The translations under genes were made by a program, and so were the position numbers. The notes beneath the pieces are model-generated. The model was not told where the DNA came from, did not search any database, and worked only from the letters and a program-made list of their open reading frames with translations. This document shows positions 12,661-26,043 of a DNA stretch of 64,000 bases, one piece after another; position 1 is the stretch's first letter, and each line of letters begins with the position of its first letter. Location of the stretch: the NCBI GenBank assembly GCA_949825025.1, contig OX463779.1, positions 34,606,203 to 34,670,202 of the forward strand. Reading direction: 5' to 3'. Source of the DNA: Siphlonurus alternatus (Eukaryota; Arthropoda; Insecta; Ephemeroptera; Siphlonuridae).

Positions 12661-15133
12661 AGTAACCTATAGGCAATATGGTTTACTGCAATGTTAGGTG
12701 AGTTAGGTCGAGTCCTACAGTATAGAGGGGATTGCGCTGACAGTCACGCGAGGAGGGCCAGAATGCACGAACTAGCATATAAACAAAGTGTGCAATAATT
12801 TTTTACTTAACTTAATAAAATAAATCAAGTTTAAATACTTCAATAATACTTTAACAGTACACGATAGAACTCATAAAAAAAATCTCACCGCCAAAAAACT
12901 GTTAAAAGTATTTTTTATAATTTTTTTTTCGTCATTTTGCCTATGCTCATGCACTGTATAATCTGGCCTGCCAAAACTTTCTCTTTTCCCTCCCTCCTGC
13001 GCCTCCTTCGCAATGTATTATTATAGGGAAACCCCTCTCCCGCCTCACGTAAACATAAACAGAAATCAGCTCTATAAGGGTGGAAAAAAAATTAATCAAT
13101 CATCATCATTGAATATTTAAGATTCCAGTTGAGTTGTACTTTATATATTCCTATAATTATAAAAATATATAAGTAAATATGATATAATTATTTATAATTA
13201 TAGGTTAAATTGTCTCGCTAACTAAACGTAGCTATAGAGCATCAGCCACGCCATAACAACACGAACCAGATTTTGTTACTGCACGTGAGAATTTACAAAG
13301 GAAATCGTTTTCATCAGTGCCAACCAGACTGAAAAATATTATTTATAGAAAAAGCTTGAAAATTTCCCAGAAACTCTATAAATATATACTAATTTGCTAA
13401 TTTCATCAATTTAGCAAGCAATAAATTTCAAACAAAAAACTGAAAATGTTCGCCAAAAAACATTTTGTAACAAATTATATTAAAGCCAATATTGACATTT
13501 TAGTATAGCAAAAATATACCTGCATATATTACAAATTACTATACAAACAAATTTTATAATATATGAATAAATTTTAATGTATTTTTTAAAAATCTAAAAT
13601 TCATAAATCATTTATAAGAAGGGAGAAAATACAGTGACAGCTGTTTTTGAACAGCTTGCTGCTGCCGGCTTCTTATATTTTTATATGCATAAGGTTGATG
13701 TATTTAGGCGACCGGCGTGTGGGGGTTGAGTGAAGGAAGGGTGGAGGGATGCACAAACTTTTTAAGTCAAGAATAATGGGATGTGAAATTTCGTTAGGAT
13801 ATATGAAAGAGGAAGGAGGTTCCCTATGTTTCTTCACCCACGCCATTAATTTCACCATCTTACCCATATAAAGGCACGTAGCTTATGACACGCGGGTCAT
13901 GGAAGAAAGGGTTGGAGAAGAGTAGCTCTGAGGCGATTTATGCGGCAAACTTGTACAAAATAAAAAAAAACAGTACGTCGACGGTCTCATGTATTGCGTG
14001 CTCATACAAAAGCCATTGCAGCACTGGCGATATGAAGACGAACAACGTCGGAAAATTACTAGCATATATAACTTTATTTTTAAAGTTATGTATTATACGC
14101 GATTGGTATAATAAAAAATAAAAATATATTGGGCTCAAATATAGCAGGATGTTCAACAGAATCAGAATAGTTTTATTCGATGACTCAATATAGATGAAGT
14201 GCATGTGGTTATTTTAAATTTTGTTTTGAAAACTTACGATTGACAATTTAAGTGCAGTACCATAAGTTCATAAATATGCAGTCAAGATTACGATGCACTA
14301 TGAAATAAAAAAAAAAAACTAGCAGAAGTGTTCATTTCAGTAGAAAATTGCAACAAAAATCGACATACCTTTCCTGTCTGGTTAGCATCAGGTATAATAT
14401 GAAAAAACATGGAAAACATTTTAGAATATTAAAATGTATATGACAAAAATCTTGTCAGCAATATATTTTAAAAAGAAAAACAATGCTTATATATTGAAAA
14501 TGTGACTTTCAAGAAATGTGAATAATATCTTGCAATTTATTTTATATACTGATGCAGTATGCAGTAACCATGAATATATCTGTGTGTACAATGTATGTAC
14601 CTAGGTATACTCAATTATTATTCATACGAGGTGTTTATGAGCACGGTGCAAGCAGATTCGCTAACTTGATTGGTATGGAGTCTAGGAGAAGGCTGGCCGC
14701 GCGAGTACTCGGGTATTCACAACGTGTCGTCATGAAGAAGGAAGCCCTTGCACGTCCCATGTTGGCGGAATAACACCCGTCCCCCTCCTATCTCTTTCTC
14801 TACTGTACATACAGTTTGTGTAGCTTGCTGCCACGTCAGAGTGGTACCGGTAATTTCATATACATGTTGTTACATGTTTGTATTAGGTTGTGAAGTTTGT
14901 ATAGCTACATAGAGATATAATTAATAATTTTGCTTCTGGGAAAAGAAGGGAAAATAATCAATTGAATTAACACATATCTATAATAATTTACACAGTAATT
15001 TTGTTTTAAAGTAAAAAGCGATTATTAATTTTATTTTTAAAAGTTGTCATAAATTGTATGTATTAATAATGCATTTATTTTATACAAGAAAAAATAAATA
15101 ACGACGCTCTAGACTGACCCTTGATGATGTGTC
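12661..15133. other. AT-rich intronic DNA, no gene seen
   Basis: The stretch is mostly AT-rich with short GC-richer patches at 12960-13060, 13620-13960 and 14630-14860. Open frames there are below 90 codons and show no domain. Nothing else is supportable. Confidence 0.5.
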
Positions 15134-15137
15134 TTAA

Positions 15138-15522
15138 GGTAGAGATAACGCCGAACAGCTGATCGACGTAACGCCCTTTGATTAACATGTAAACCTTAGC
15201 AAATTGACAAAAATTCTGAAATTTTTTTGAGAGGCAGATATTAGTGCCTAAAAGCCATAGAAAAAATTTCAAAACGATTTAACGAGCCGATTTTTTTTAA
15301 TTAATTTTTTTAATTTTCAGCATAGGGCTTTCCCATGGAGAGCCAAACTAAAAAATTAATTTAAAAAAATCGGCTCGTTAAATCGTTTTGAAATTTTTTC
15401 TATGGCTTTTGGGCACTAATATCTGCCTCTCAAAAAATTTTCAGAATTTTTGTCAATTTGCTAAGGTTTACATGTTAATCAAAGGGGATTACGTCGAACA
15501 GCTGTTCGACGTTATCTCTACC
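15138..15522 (+). mobile_element. TTAA-targeting foldback MITE, copy 1
   Basis: The 385-bp element is a long imperfect palindrome opening GGTAGAGATAACG and closing CGTTATCTCTACC. TTAA flanks both ends (15134-15137 and 15523-15526). The arms share long blocks such as TCTGCCTCTCAAAAAATTT and CGGCTCGTTAAATCG around a short asymmetric centre (CATAGGGCTTTCCCATGG). A second copy in reverse orientation is at 19217-19608, and a related element with a similar end is at 29222-29573. TTAA duplication is the hallmark of piggyBac-type integration, but the termini are not classical piggyBac ends. Confidence 0.85.
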
Positions 15523-15526
15523 TTAA

Positions 15527-18145
15527 ATCACTGTCAAGTGTCAACTATGTGATATAAGCTGTGAGAACGCCAGATTTAATCGCGGAGAGGTTGCTCAGAT
15601 TCTAGAACAAGATTATGAGTCATGATGTAAAGAAAAAAATATATACATAAAATAAATAGTCAGTAAATGTCAAGCAAAAATTCATTTTTCTCTCGTTTTC
15701 TCAATTTTTATAAACATAAAATAACATCACGAAAAATAACTTGCTCAATTTACAATGACAGTTTGTCGTCTTGATAAATTTTTATGAATGTTTAGAGTGC
15801 ATCACCACCCTCAGTATCAGTATATGAACGACTACTATTTTTATTATATTTTACCCCATTTTCGAAAGAAAGAACATTAAAAAAAACGCTTTAGCTAAAA
15901 AGAAGTAAAGCAAGCATCGCAGAGAGCTTTGCCGCGGCTGTCAACAACAATGGTGGCGCAACAAAAGACATCGCTCCTCCGCATCAAAAGTCGCGCTGTT
16001 CTGACAACAGCTGGGACGAAGGAGGCAACAGCTCGCGTTTCTGCTGAGAGCTTTCGTAATTCACTGCCAATATAAACCATATAGTGATATATGGAATAGC
16101 TAAAACATTTACTTCGTATTTACCAACAAGTCACAAACAAAAAGGTATGTGAGATTTATTTAAATGTAAATTACTATGTTTAAAAAAATATTTGAAACAT
16201 GTTTTTTTGTTTAAATATTATAGATTATAGGTAAACATTTAGATGCATGAATATATTTCACTCTGCGCTGTTGTATTTTTCAATATGCGGGTTCCGATAA
16301 AACTAACATCAAACGTTTAAATAAAAGCATTATAATTATTATCTGTGATATCTGAATAAAACAAAAAAAATATATAAATGCACTTTTCTTTTTCAAGATA
16401 AAAGTTTTCACACAGCATGGCTCACATTTTACATTCAAGTCTTGTATATTTTTTTGTGCAAAAGTTCAAAAGTTTTAATTTCAAAAGTTTTGTTGCTCTT
16501 TTCTTTTTTTATCATTCCTAGACGACTGCTGCGCCCCTATATCAAACCAGCAGGGAAAACAACTGAACTGCAACCCCGGCACATTGTGTGAAGTCGCAGA
16601 TGCGTGAGGCGACTAATGGCCCTCTCTCTTTTTCCGCACACAAAAATTAGCTCGGGAAACAAAAAAATTAGGTGCAATTTTTTTTTTAATATGAGATGAA
16701 ACTTTTCACCACAGAGCCCGGAAGTAGCAAATCCTTAGGGTTGCTCTCTAAATTAATTAAATTCATGCAAACAAGAAACAATTTAAAAATTGTTAAAGAC
16801 CTGTGGCATTTCAGTAACATCAGCATCATAATGTTGTATTGAAAATTTTTGTCAGACGGAACCGAATGAATTAAATTTTAAAAAGTCGATAATATTCCGA
16901 AATTTAATCGCTTAATTGGCAAAATTTAAGGGGGCAGTTTTCTCACAACAGTTCCATTTTCGGTTTACGTCTATAAGACCCTATATTAAACTTCTACCCC
17001 AATTTTCACAAAACTGATGATCAGATAGATTTACTTCAAATATTGTATGCCATCTATTGATGGCGAACTTTCAGTCCCCTGTAAGTCTTGTTGCATTCAG
17101 GCGCAACAATTGCGAGATCTCAATCAACTGAGATGCATCCAGTGCATCCTTAACTCCATATTCTAGATCTTCTTCCGGTATACGCTTACACAGCGTGTAT
17201 ATAATAGAGTTTTTTACGTTTTTGCATTTTTAATATTTAAATCTCATCACGTTTAAATTTTGCCCAACAAGGGAATACATTCAATTTAGTAACCATCAAC
17301 AAAAATTACGTTGCGGTACAAAGTTAGCCAACCGTTTTTACTAGGTTTGTTAAAAAAAAAGAATACCGTCTGTGGGGAGCAATCAACGAAGAAGCATAAT
17401 TTTCTTTTTCATGACAAAATTTCAACAGAACGAAGACAAATCAAGGACAACACAGCTAATTGCAATACTGTATGTGATTGTGTCACTATATTTTTTTTTT
17501 AACGCCACATTTTTCCAGTCGTTCGGCCATGATGTTTATCGTTGCTGACTGCACGGCGAACAAGCAAGCTAAGGCGTGCTGTGTTACGTTTACTGTAGCT
17601 GGCAGCAGGCGAGCTCCTCTACTGTTTGTTGGTGTAACCCGCACGCGCCAGCCCCGCGTGAGACCGACAGCCACCCACCCCCGTGTTACGTCAGCGGTCC
17701 CCCCACCTTCCTCATCTCGTATTTCTCTCCCGATTTGCTTTATATGTTATTGTTTTGTAATACCAATCAATTCTCTAGAAATGTTATAATTTCCGTCAAA
17801 ACGTTTTATTATTTTTGTTACTTAAATTTTCAATTTAATTTTATAACATTATAAATTAAACTCTTTCTTTAATATTTAAATATAGGATGGAATATATTTT
17901 GTTTTTAATTAATAAAATGAATGTCACCAAAAGGAAAAAGCTTTTAAGATTAAATTAATATCCAACTTAGCACAGACATACTGTATATAATTTTTTAGCA
18001 TCCGCGCCACGTGAAAAGGTTAGTGTCAGCCGAGTTATTTCTCGTACGGATATCCTCAGTGGGTAAAGATATAAAATGACGCATCATACTATATAATAAC
18101 ATTACGGTTTATAATTAGTTTTATAGCTTTCGTTATACGTTTATA
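15527..18145. other. AT-rich intronic DNA with one dispersed repeat
   Basis: Apart from the repeat at 16820-17157 the stretch is AT-rich. GC-richer patches lie at 15900-16060 and 17500-17720. The open frames in these patches overlap on both strands and have no recognisable domain. Confidence 0.5.
16820..17157 (+). repeat. Dispersed repeat, long copy (partner at 56070-56215)
   Basis: The block opens CATCATAATGTTGTATTGAA and contains TGTAAGTCTTGTTGCATTCA and GATCTCAATCAACTGAGAT. The same blocks occur in the same order and orientation at 56070-56215. The second copy lacks about 190 bp from the middle. No terminal repeats or coding potential are visible. Confidence 0.65.
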
Positions 18146-18160
18146 CAAAATAGCGGTAAG

Positions 18161-18305
18161 CGGACCTAATACCCCCGGACGAAATACCCCCGGACCAAAT
18201 ATCCCCGCCCGGACCGGACGAAATACCCCCGGACGAAATACTCCCGGACGAAATATCCCCGGACGAAATACTCCCGGACGAAATACCCCCGGACGAAATA
18301 CCCCC
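18161..18305 (+). repeat. Left terminal tandem array of 15-bp units
   Basis: About ten units of the form CGGACGAAATACCCC are present, with variants ending in TCCC, ACTCC or TATCCC and one interrupted unit (CCCCGCCCGGAC). It forms the outer part of the left inverted repeat of the Mutator-like element. The variant order is the same, read inwards, as in the right arm. Confidence 0.95.
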
Positions 18306-19216
18306 TTGTAAGTGGAGAGGGGCGGGTGACCAACGCGGGAGGGGAAGTTGACTTTATTTATAAAGTCTGTTTTTCTGTCGTTTGTCTGACGTCACGCGCG
18401 TCGTATTAAAGAAGGAAGTTGGCAACGTTAGGCCAATGCATTATGCATTAATTTATCATATCATTCATATCGAATTAAAATTAATGTGTAATATATTTTG
18501 ATACGATACATTTTATGCATGTTAATTATTAGTGTTTATTGCATTTTTTTTTAGATTTTTTTAAACTAAAATTTTTCAAAATCGTCCCTATATAACTTTT
18601 TAAATTTAAAAAAAAATAAGTAAATTTTTTAGTGTAATTTTTTAATTCTGATTCAATTGGTATAGGTCTAAAAATGCAATATTTTCTATTGTTTTTGGTC
18701 CCCAGGTACTATATTATAGGTGCCGTGAACACTTAACGTAGCATGTGTACCCCTCCTGAAGAAACTTAATTTCTTAATTTACTTGTTGTTCTATTTATTT
18801 CCTTATTTATTCCTTCCTTTATTTATATATGTTGGCACCAAAGCCCGAATTCAATGCGCACATCTAAGTGTGCCCCTAGCGATTTGAGCATAGCCCGAAT
18901 AAATTAACAAATATTTTGGGCTTTGCTCATATAAATTTGAACATTTCTAGAAGTGCTCAAATCGAAAAAAGCAAACCCCGATGAGAAGTTTTATTTCGGG
19001 CTTAAATTTACTCATTTAAATTTGACCATTTCTAGAAGTGCTCAAATTGGAAAAAGCAAACCCCGACGAGAAGTTTCATTTCGGGCTTTGCTCACTGTTT
19101 TGATCATTTCTAGAAGTTCTCAAAGCAAAGTGAAAAATAATAATTGTATGAATTGTGCCGTATTATAGTAATAATTTGTAATAAATAATTAAAACAATAA
19201 AATATTGTGAATTTAA

Positions 19217-19608
19217 GGTAGAGATAACGTCGAACAGCTGTTCGACGTAATCCCCTTTGATTAACATGTGAACCTTAGCAAATTGACAAAAATTCTGAAT
19301 TTTTTTTTGGCAGGCAGATATTAGTGCCTAAAAGCCATAGCAAAAGTTTCAAAAACATTTAACGAGCCGATTTTTTTAAATTAATTTTTTAGTTTGGCTC
19401 TCCATGGGAAAGCCCTATGCTGAAAATTAAAAAAATTAATTAAAAAAAATCGGCTCGTTAAATCGTTTTGAAATTTTTTCTATGGCTTTTAGTCACTAAT
19501 ATCTGCCTCTCAAAAAAAAATTCAGAATTTTTGTCAATTTGCTAAGGTTTACAGTCATGTTAATCAAAGGGCATTACGTCGATCAGCTGTTCGGCGTTAT
19601 CTCTACCT
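19217..19608 (-). mobile_element. TTAA-targeting foldback MITE, copy 2 (nested)
   Basis: This is the same element as 15138-15522 in opposite orientation, as shown by the reversed asymmetric centre. It is flanked by TTAA at 19213-19216 and 19609-19612. It interrupts the left arm of the inner palindrome. The matching place in the right arm (about 20536-20556) carries a single TTAA with no insert, which is the pre-insertion sequence. The insertion therefore postdates the palindrome and duplicated exactly TTAA. Confidence 0.9.
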
Positions 19609-19883
19609 TAATAATATTATAATTACATCAATTTTTTAATTAAGTACCAAAAATACAAATTTAGCATTAGCTTGTATATTATTTTTTTATTAAAATATTT
19701 CTTTCTGTTTTATTCAATTGATACTGAAAAATACGATTTTGTCACACTTTTTATATTAATATTGTATGTTAGTTAATTTAAATAAATTTTTTACAGCTGA
19801 TATATTACAAAATCATTTTAACTTAATTTACAGAACTTGCAAAGAAGCAAAGAGCTCCTCAAGATAGTACCAAACCTACTAAC

Positions 19884-20019
<136 letters not shown>

Positions 20020-21214
20020 TTATACCTGATTATTACCTGATCTTATTATTACCTGAACTTGACTTATTTTTGCAGGGATTACTATCATGGCATTTTAAAT
20101 TTCATCTAAATTTTTTCTTTGCACAACATGTTTTAGATTTTGACAACCTTTCTTGTAGTTGCAAAACACAAAACCTTGCTTTGAATTTGCTAATGCTGCT
20201 GCTGATCTGAGACACTTTTTTCTTTGTCATGTGTGGTACGTCGTCTGAACTTAGAAATTGTTCATCTGCAACCTGGAATTCATTGCTAGGGTATATAAAT
20301 TGTAATCATACCCTTTAATTATAAAAAAAATGATAATAAAAAAATTAAAAGTGTCTCTCAGTGTGAAAAAATCTAAAAAAAATTAAAAGTGTCTCTCAGT
20401 GTGAAAAAATCGTATTTTTTCAATCTGACTTGAATAATACAGAAAGAAATGTTTTAATAAAAAAAAATACTATACACACGCTATTAATGTTAAATTTGTA
20501 TTTTTATCAATAAATTAAAAAGTGATATAGTTAAAATATTATTAAATTTACAATATTTTATTATTTATTGCTATAATACGGCACAATTTCCAATAATTAT
20601 TTTTCATTTTGCTTTGAGCACTTCTAGAAATGATCAAAACAGTGAGCAAAGCCCAAAATAAAAATTCTTGTCGGGGTTGCTTTTTTCGAGTTGGTCACTT
20701 TCAGAAATGAGCAAAGCCCGATATAAAACTTCTCGCCGGAGATTGCTTTTTTCGATTTGAGCACTAGCTTCTAGAAATGTTCAAATTTAAATGAGCAAAT
20801 CCCAAAATATTTGTTAATTTCGGGCTTTGCTCAAATCGCTAGGGGCACACCTAGGTTTAAAAACCTAAAATCGTTTAAAAACCTTCAAAATCTTGCTGCA
20901 AAACGCTGAGACAATTTATATTTGCCGCACAATCAAAGTAAGCATAGCATATACAAAAATCGTTTGTTTGCGGCACAATTTTGAGTATGTTTTGGTATAA
21001 AATTAAAGACGCAATTTGAGATCTTGATACGGCATTAACTATATTAATATACTTTGAATATTATATGATATATTATATTTGTTGTGAAAAATGGCGTTAC
21101 TAACTTCCTTCTTTAACGACGCGCGTGACGTCAGACAAACGACAGAAAAACAGACTTTATAAATAAAGTCAACTTCCCCTCCTGTGTTGGTCGCCCGCCC
21201 CTCTCCACTTACAA

Positions 21215-21359
21215 GGGGGTATTTCATCCGGGGGTATTTCGTCCGGGAGTATTTCGTCCGGGGATATTTCGTCCGGGAGTATTTCGTCCGGGGGTATTTC
21301 GTCCGGTCCGGGCGGGGATATTTGGTCCGGGGGTATTTCGTCCGGGGGTATTTGGTCCG
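21215..21359 (-). repeat. Right terminal tandem array of 15-bp units
   Basis: This is the inverted counterpart of 18161-18305, of identical length (145 bp). The sequence of unit variants is the same from the outside in, with only a few substitutions (one unit CGGATG for CGGACG). It reads as GGGGTATTTCGTCCG on the plus strand. Confidence 0.95.
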
Positions 21360-21455
21360 TGATTCAAAATAGCATAGCGTATCGTCGTGGTATAGCGTAA
21401 AAACGGAATAAGTCGGAAAATGATAACTGAATATAAGCAGTAACAACATTATTTT

Positions 21456-21463
<8 letters not shown>

Positions 21464-21509
<46 letters not shown>

Positions 21510-21510
21510 T
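21464..21510 (+). repeat. (TTA)n microsatellite
   Basis: Roughly fifteen uninterrupted ATT/TTA units follow the right flank of the Mutator-like element. Confidence 0.95.
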
Positions 21511-24500
21511 GCATAATGGCGTCTAATGCAAATTCATAAAATATAAAATCTTAATTCATCGAACATTGAATACGCAGGCACCTCTGTCCCATCCTAGCTC
21601 CGATTTATTTTAATTTAGTCAAACATGGGTCCCAACTTTTCTTTTTGACCTCAAGTGCCTCCCCCCCCCCCTCTCCCCCATTTTTTCCATCTGCCAAGTT
21701 CTAACATAATGTGATTTAAAAATATTTACAAATTTTGTTTTCGACAAAAAATATTAAATAAAGTTTACACAGGTCTCATAAACTTTTCATTACATTCACT
21801 CCCGTTTGCAATAAAATGTTGCACCAAACACTGCTATCATCCATGTTAGTCATATTATATTAATATTATATTAATCGGAGTTAAATTAATTAAAATTGTT
21901 CCCACAAATATTTGTTTATTAAATCTTACTTGAAAATCACAAATCTCTATAAATGTTACATAAAACTTTGAAGTATTATAATATACACTGGTTACGTATA
22001 TGAACCATCAGCAGCACAGCTAGGAGAACTGAAAAACTATCATAAATCAATGAATTTTTATGTTGTTCTTGGAGAAGCAGCAGTAAACGTATTTTAAAAA
22101 TAGCATTAGTCACGTGATAGATGGTTCTGCTGAGAGTGACCGCCGCCGCCATGCACGGACCAGCACGCACGGTAGCACGCGTGACGTCACAGAGCGTGAC
22201 CCCCAGTAGCAGCGTGTGGTGCACAGAGTAACGTCTGCCGTCTACGATCTTGAAACTACTCGTTGCGACATTACCATCAGCGTGCAAGCAAGCTGTATGG
22301 CTAGCAGCAGGATTCCTGCAACTTGTTTGTTGATCACTACAACAACTTGAAAGAAGTAGGTAACCGTGCAATTGCATTTTCTAACGAGATTCAATCTAGC
22401 AAGTTTCCGCTCTCTTCTATAAAGTCACGGTTTCACGGTTAAGGTTAAATGCAAAAAAAAAAAAAAAAAAAAATACAATATATATATATAAAAATAAAAA
22501 ATTTAATTCTTTTTGGGGGGTAAAATTTAATGTATATAGATGTGGAAATAAAATGGTATATGGTAAAATTAAAATGTTATAATTAGTATGTATGACAAAA
22601 GATTAATAAAATAAATATAACAATAACTAGTTTTTATAGGTTTACTTTATGTTTAACTTTAAAAAAAGTGTTTACGATATACATATAATTTATTTTTAAT
22701 TATCACCATTAAAATTTCATTGTTCTAATATACTAAAATAAGGAATTCATTGAGTCGTAAAATATTTCCAAGTAATGAAATTACGGAATTCTTAAATTTT
22801 AGTTAGACCATTAACTTTGTCCACTTAAATTGATTATTATTAACGCTTAACATGCATACTCTACATATATCAGCAAGTACAATTTGAAACCGCTTCTTTC
22901 AAATCATTAAGAACTTAATATATATACGTATACATTAATTACATGTAATCTTCTACTTTATCTTAAATTAACAAGTAAACTTACTTTCTGTAATAATTAA
23001 ACAAAAAGTCGATATCTAAGCCTTTACTGTTCGCCTCGCCAATTTAATGATTCATTAGTTAATTGGCTTCGTCTTGCATATAAACAAACACAAGACTGTT
23101 TATATGTACTGATGAACGTTGCTAAACATTTAACTGCTCACTATTCTCCGACCTCCATTAAATAACACTACCAATAGGAGGGTGCAGAAATACAATTTAA
23201 ATGGCTCTGACTGTATAATAAAACAATCACTCTTGGGGGTTGTATAGAAGTTAAGTTGTTGTATAATTATCCAACCGTAAATTTTACGACCTGCCCCAAG
23301 CGACCGCCATTTTGGTCCGTCCGCACCGCATTAATTATAATGACTATTAAATGAGTTAAAGTCAATAAAATTACGATACAACGTAAAACTTTTGTTAAAC
23401 TCAATAACACCACAGAGACTGCTATATAACAATATTTTATTATGCTTACATCTCTGTACTGTACCTTATACTTGAATTGATAAGATAAAGACTGTAAAAA
23501 GAGACTTCATTTATTTTTCTCATGTTAATTAATTCAAATAAACTTCAGCGCACATTTAAAGTACTAAATAAATATTTAAATAATACCAATCGTGTTAAAT
23601 CGTAAAAATACTAGAGTAATGAATTTTTATAACATCATGTCAGACTTATCAATGATTATATTAAATAATTGTGTACACATGCAGAAAATGTCTATACGTA
23701 TATTACTGTAATTACAGTAATTAAATGTAATTGTTCTTCGCCTCTATAGTTATTACCACGATATGTACCGACGGAGGAATATAAAAAACTTCTAAATTGC
23801 ATGCTGCTTGAAACTTTCAGTTGCATAATTACAGAAATGTTGCATCATTTATATTATGCACTACAAAGTATCTGCGAGTCGTCTCGTTAACCTGACCTGC
23901 TCTTATCTCTCAAATACAACAGACCAGCTGCTGTTGCCGATATGATATTCTTCCAAAACATATATAATAATAATATATATATAATATATATAATGTATTA
24001 CATATATTTTTAGATTTTAGAAATATTTTACTCCTTCGTCGGTACGAGTTTATGTTATTACCGCGCATTGCAATAATGTAAATATATAAAAAAAAAACTA
24101 TAATAAAGATAACCAAACTACGTGACGACACTAACTTTTTATGTTATATGATAACCAATATTATTATAGAAAGACGCAAGTTTTGAGTAAAAGTGAGTAC
24201 AATTTTGCCTCCACATTTTGTACTGGATTTTATCTGTTCTTCCGTGATACACATGGGGGTAAAGTATATTATATAAAAAAAAGAGGTAGACTTTTACCTG
24301 ATGGTGACAGGTATTTTTCCCACGTTTACAGACTGACAGCGTAATATTCTATGATAAAAAATAATCAAGCGCATTGATTCTGCACCCACGCATGCTGGAG
24401 TTTCATATTATAATAAAATAAAAATATGATATATCTATAGAGCATGCAATCTTGATTAATATCATGGAGTCGTATATAAAAGAAGGTTATTTGATCTATA

Positions 24501-25910
24501 TACTAATAAAAAACTTTTTTTATCATTCATTGATTGCAAAAGTAATTTAATTGAGGGCTATAAAATGATGGTATTGATATCAATATGGACTGAATTATTA
24601 TTATTATATATTTGGTATGCAATAAATGGTTATATACTGCTCGCACATGACTAGAAGCTATAATTTTGTAAAAATGTTACCGCATATCAATATATTATAT
24701 TCATCACTGAGTACCCACTAGGGCAGTAAATTGATACATGTCTTTTGAAATCTTTGTTAATATTTTTACAAAAAGTGCAGAAGCTATGTAAATTATTCAT
24801 AGTAAAGAAAACAATACAAATATACGAAGGCTCTAAATCAATGAATAATGAACTTTCCCCCTGCTTAATCAAACATCGCATCAATGGTCTCTGCTGCTTA
24901 ATTTGCTGATAATGAAGCTCCATTAATTTAGGTTCTTGTTTTTTGTGGCCAAAACTGTTTACAGCATTAATTTCAGCGATCACGGAGAAATAAAATACTA
25001 GCTAAAATCAGTAAATTCACATGACAAAAAGAAAGACCTGCCGGCGCGACGCGTACCTAGATTTAATTTTTTATCTACACTCTCTACAACGTATCAATAT
25101 TATTTCTATGATATAGCAATTTGTATGCAAATATATTTTTATTGTATAAAAAATCGAAGTAATATTAAAAAAAAAAGTCATTCCTTTTTATATATCTATT
25201 GAGACTATAAAAATATCTGTCAACCTAAAACTAGACAAAATATCAGTATGCAAATACAGGCCTGTAAAAAAAAATATTATACAAAATTACACAGGAGAAT
25301 TCAATAGCGTAACATGTTATTTGATGCGGTCAGGAGCTGTACAAACACACACACACATATAATAAAATGAGAGGTCATGTCTAGGTTCATTTCACAGTCA
25401 AAATAGCGTTGCTGAAAACATTACAAGCACGGCGTTCGGTCAAAATAAAACACGTTCATGCATGCACACACAAAGCTAGTGCTTGCTTGTCGCCGTCTCT
25501 AACCTCGCATACCTGTACACAAGCAAGCTCTCTGAAAGGGGCGTGGCAACAACTTCAAACACATTCAAATTACGTGTAAAAATACATTAATTTGTAGAAA
25601 AAAATAATACTAAACAATTAAAACGTGCTTACCCAAAAACTTAAAGGAAATATTTAGGAATAATTCTCAAAAATTTACATTTTAAATGCAAATGAATATA
25701 ATTTCTTGGAATTTTAGTGCAATTTCCAACAAATTACAATTTGTTTGCACTTAATTGCAAAATATAGATTTTTTTAAACGTGCATACACACAATGCAACA
25801 TAAAAACATAAAAAAAAGAACATGCATGTTATATATAGGATAGTAAAAAAATAAGTAATATAAAAAAAAACTTTGTATCTGTCTAGTTTGGAAGGTATTA
25901 AAATAATTAC
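21511..25910. other. Intronic DNA, mostly AT-rich
   Basis: Outside the GC-richer island at 22130-22370 and smaller ones at 23290-23330 and 25420-25560, the sequence is AT-rich and featureless. A 133-codon minus-strand frame at 21976-22377 lies over the GC island and shows no domain. A YY1-like CCGCCATTTTGG lies at 23304-23315. Confidence 0.5.
22139..22189. promoter_or_regulatory. Candidate enhancer: YY1-like and CRE motifs together
   Basis: Repeated CCGCCGCCGCCATG (YY1/Pho-like core GCCGCCAT) is followed about 35 bp later by a perfect CRE palindrome TGACGTCA at 22182-22189. Both lie inside a sharply GC-richer island of about 240 bp in AT-rich intron. A similar pairing occurs at 55848-55922. 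Function is inferred from motifs alone. Confidence 0.35.
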
Positions 25911-26043
25911 CTGGCATGAGATATGGTAAGTGAGGCATCACCCAATATACAGGTGCGGATCTTGCGATGCCACAATATGCAGACGGGTTAATTGACGAAG
26001 TTGATGGATATAAATTTAATGGATGACGTCTACTACTCTTCAT
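25911..26043 (-). CDS. Candidate alternative first coding exon of the CELF gene
   Basis: Translation from the ATG at 26043 gives 44 codons, starting MKSSRRHPLNLYPSTSS and ending HLPYLMP, plus one base. It stops at a good splice donor, CCAG|GTAATT (boundary 25911/25910). In-frame TAA and TAG stops at 26094-26089 make this ATG the natural start. Base composition changes abruptly at both boundaries: GC-richer between them, A/T-rich and low-complexity beyond. The exon ends in phase 1, the same as the 49-nt CELF exon at 34435-34483. It could therefore splice to the same downstream RRM2 exon and yield a protein lacking RRM1. A start-stop upstream ATG (ATGTAA, 26053-26048) precedes it. I recognise no homologue of the peptide; it may belong to another transcript or be non-coding. 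Confidence 0.45.

Noticed and set aside
18161..18305. A CRISPR-like array
   Set aside because: The units are contiguous 15-mers without spacers and are part of transposon ends in a eukaryotic genome.
21039..21449. Frames with repeated RTKYP-like or VRGYFVRE-like peptides
   Set aside because: They are the 15-bp (multiple of three) terminal array of the Mutator-like element read in frame, on both strands, and not a protein.
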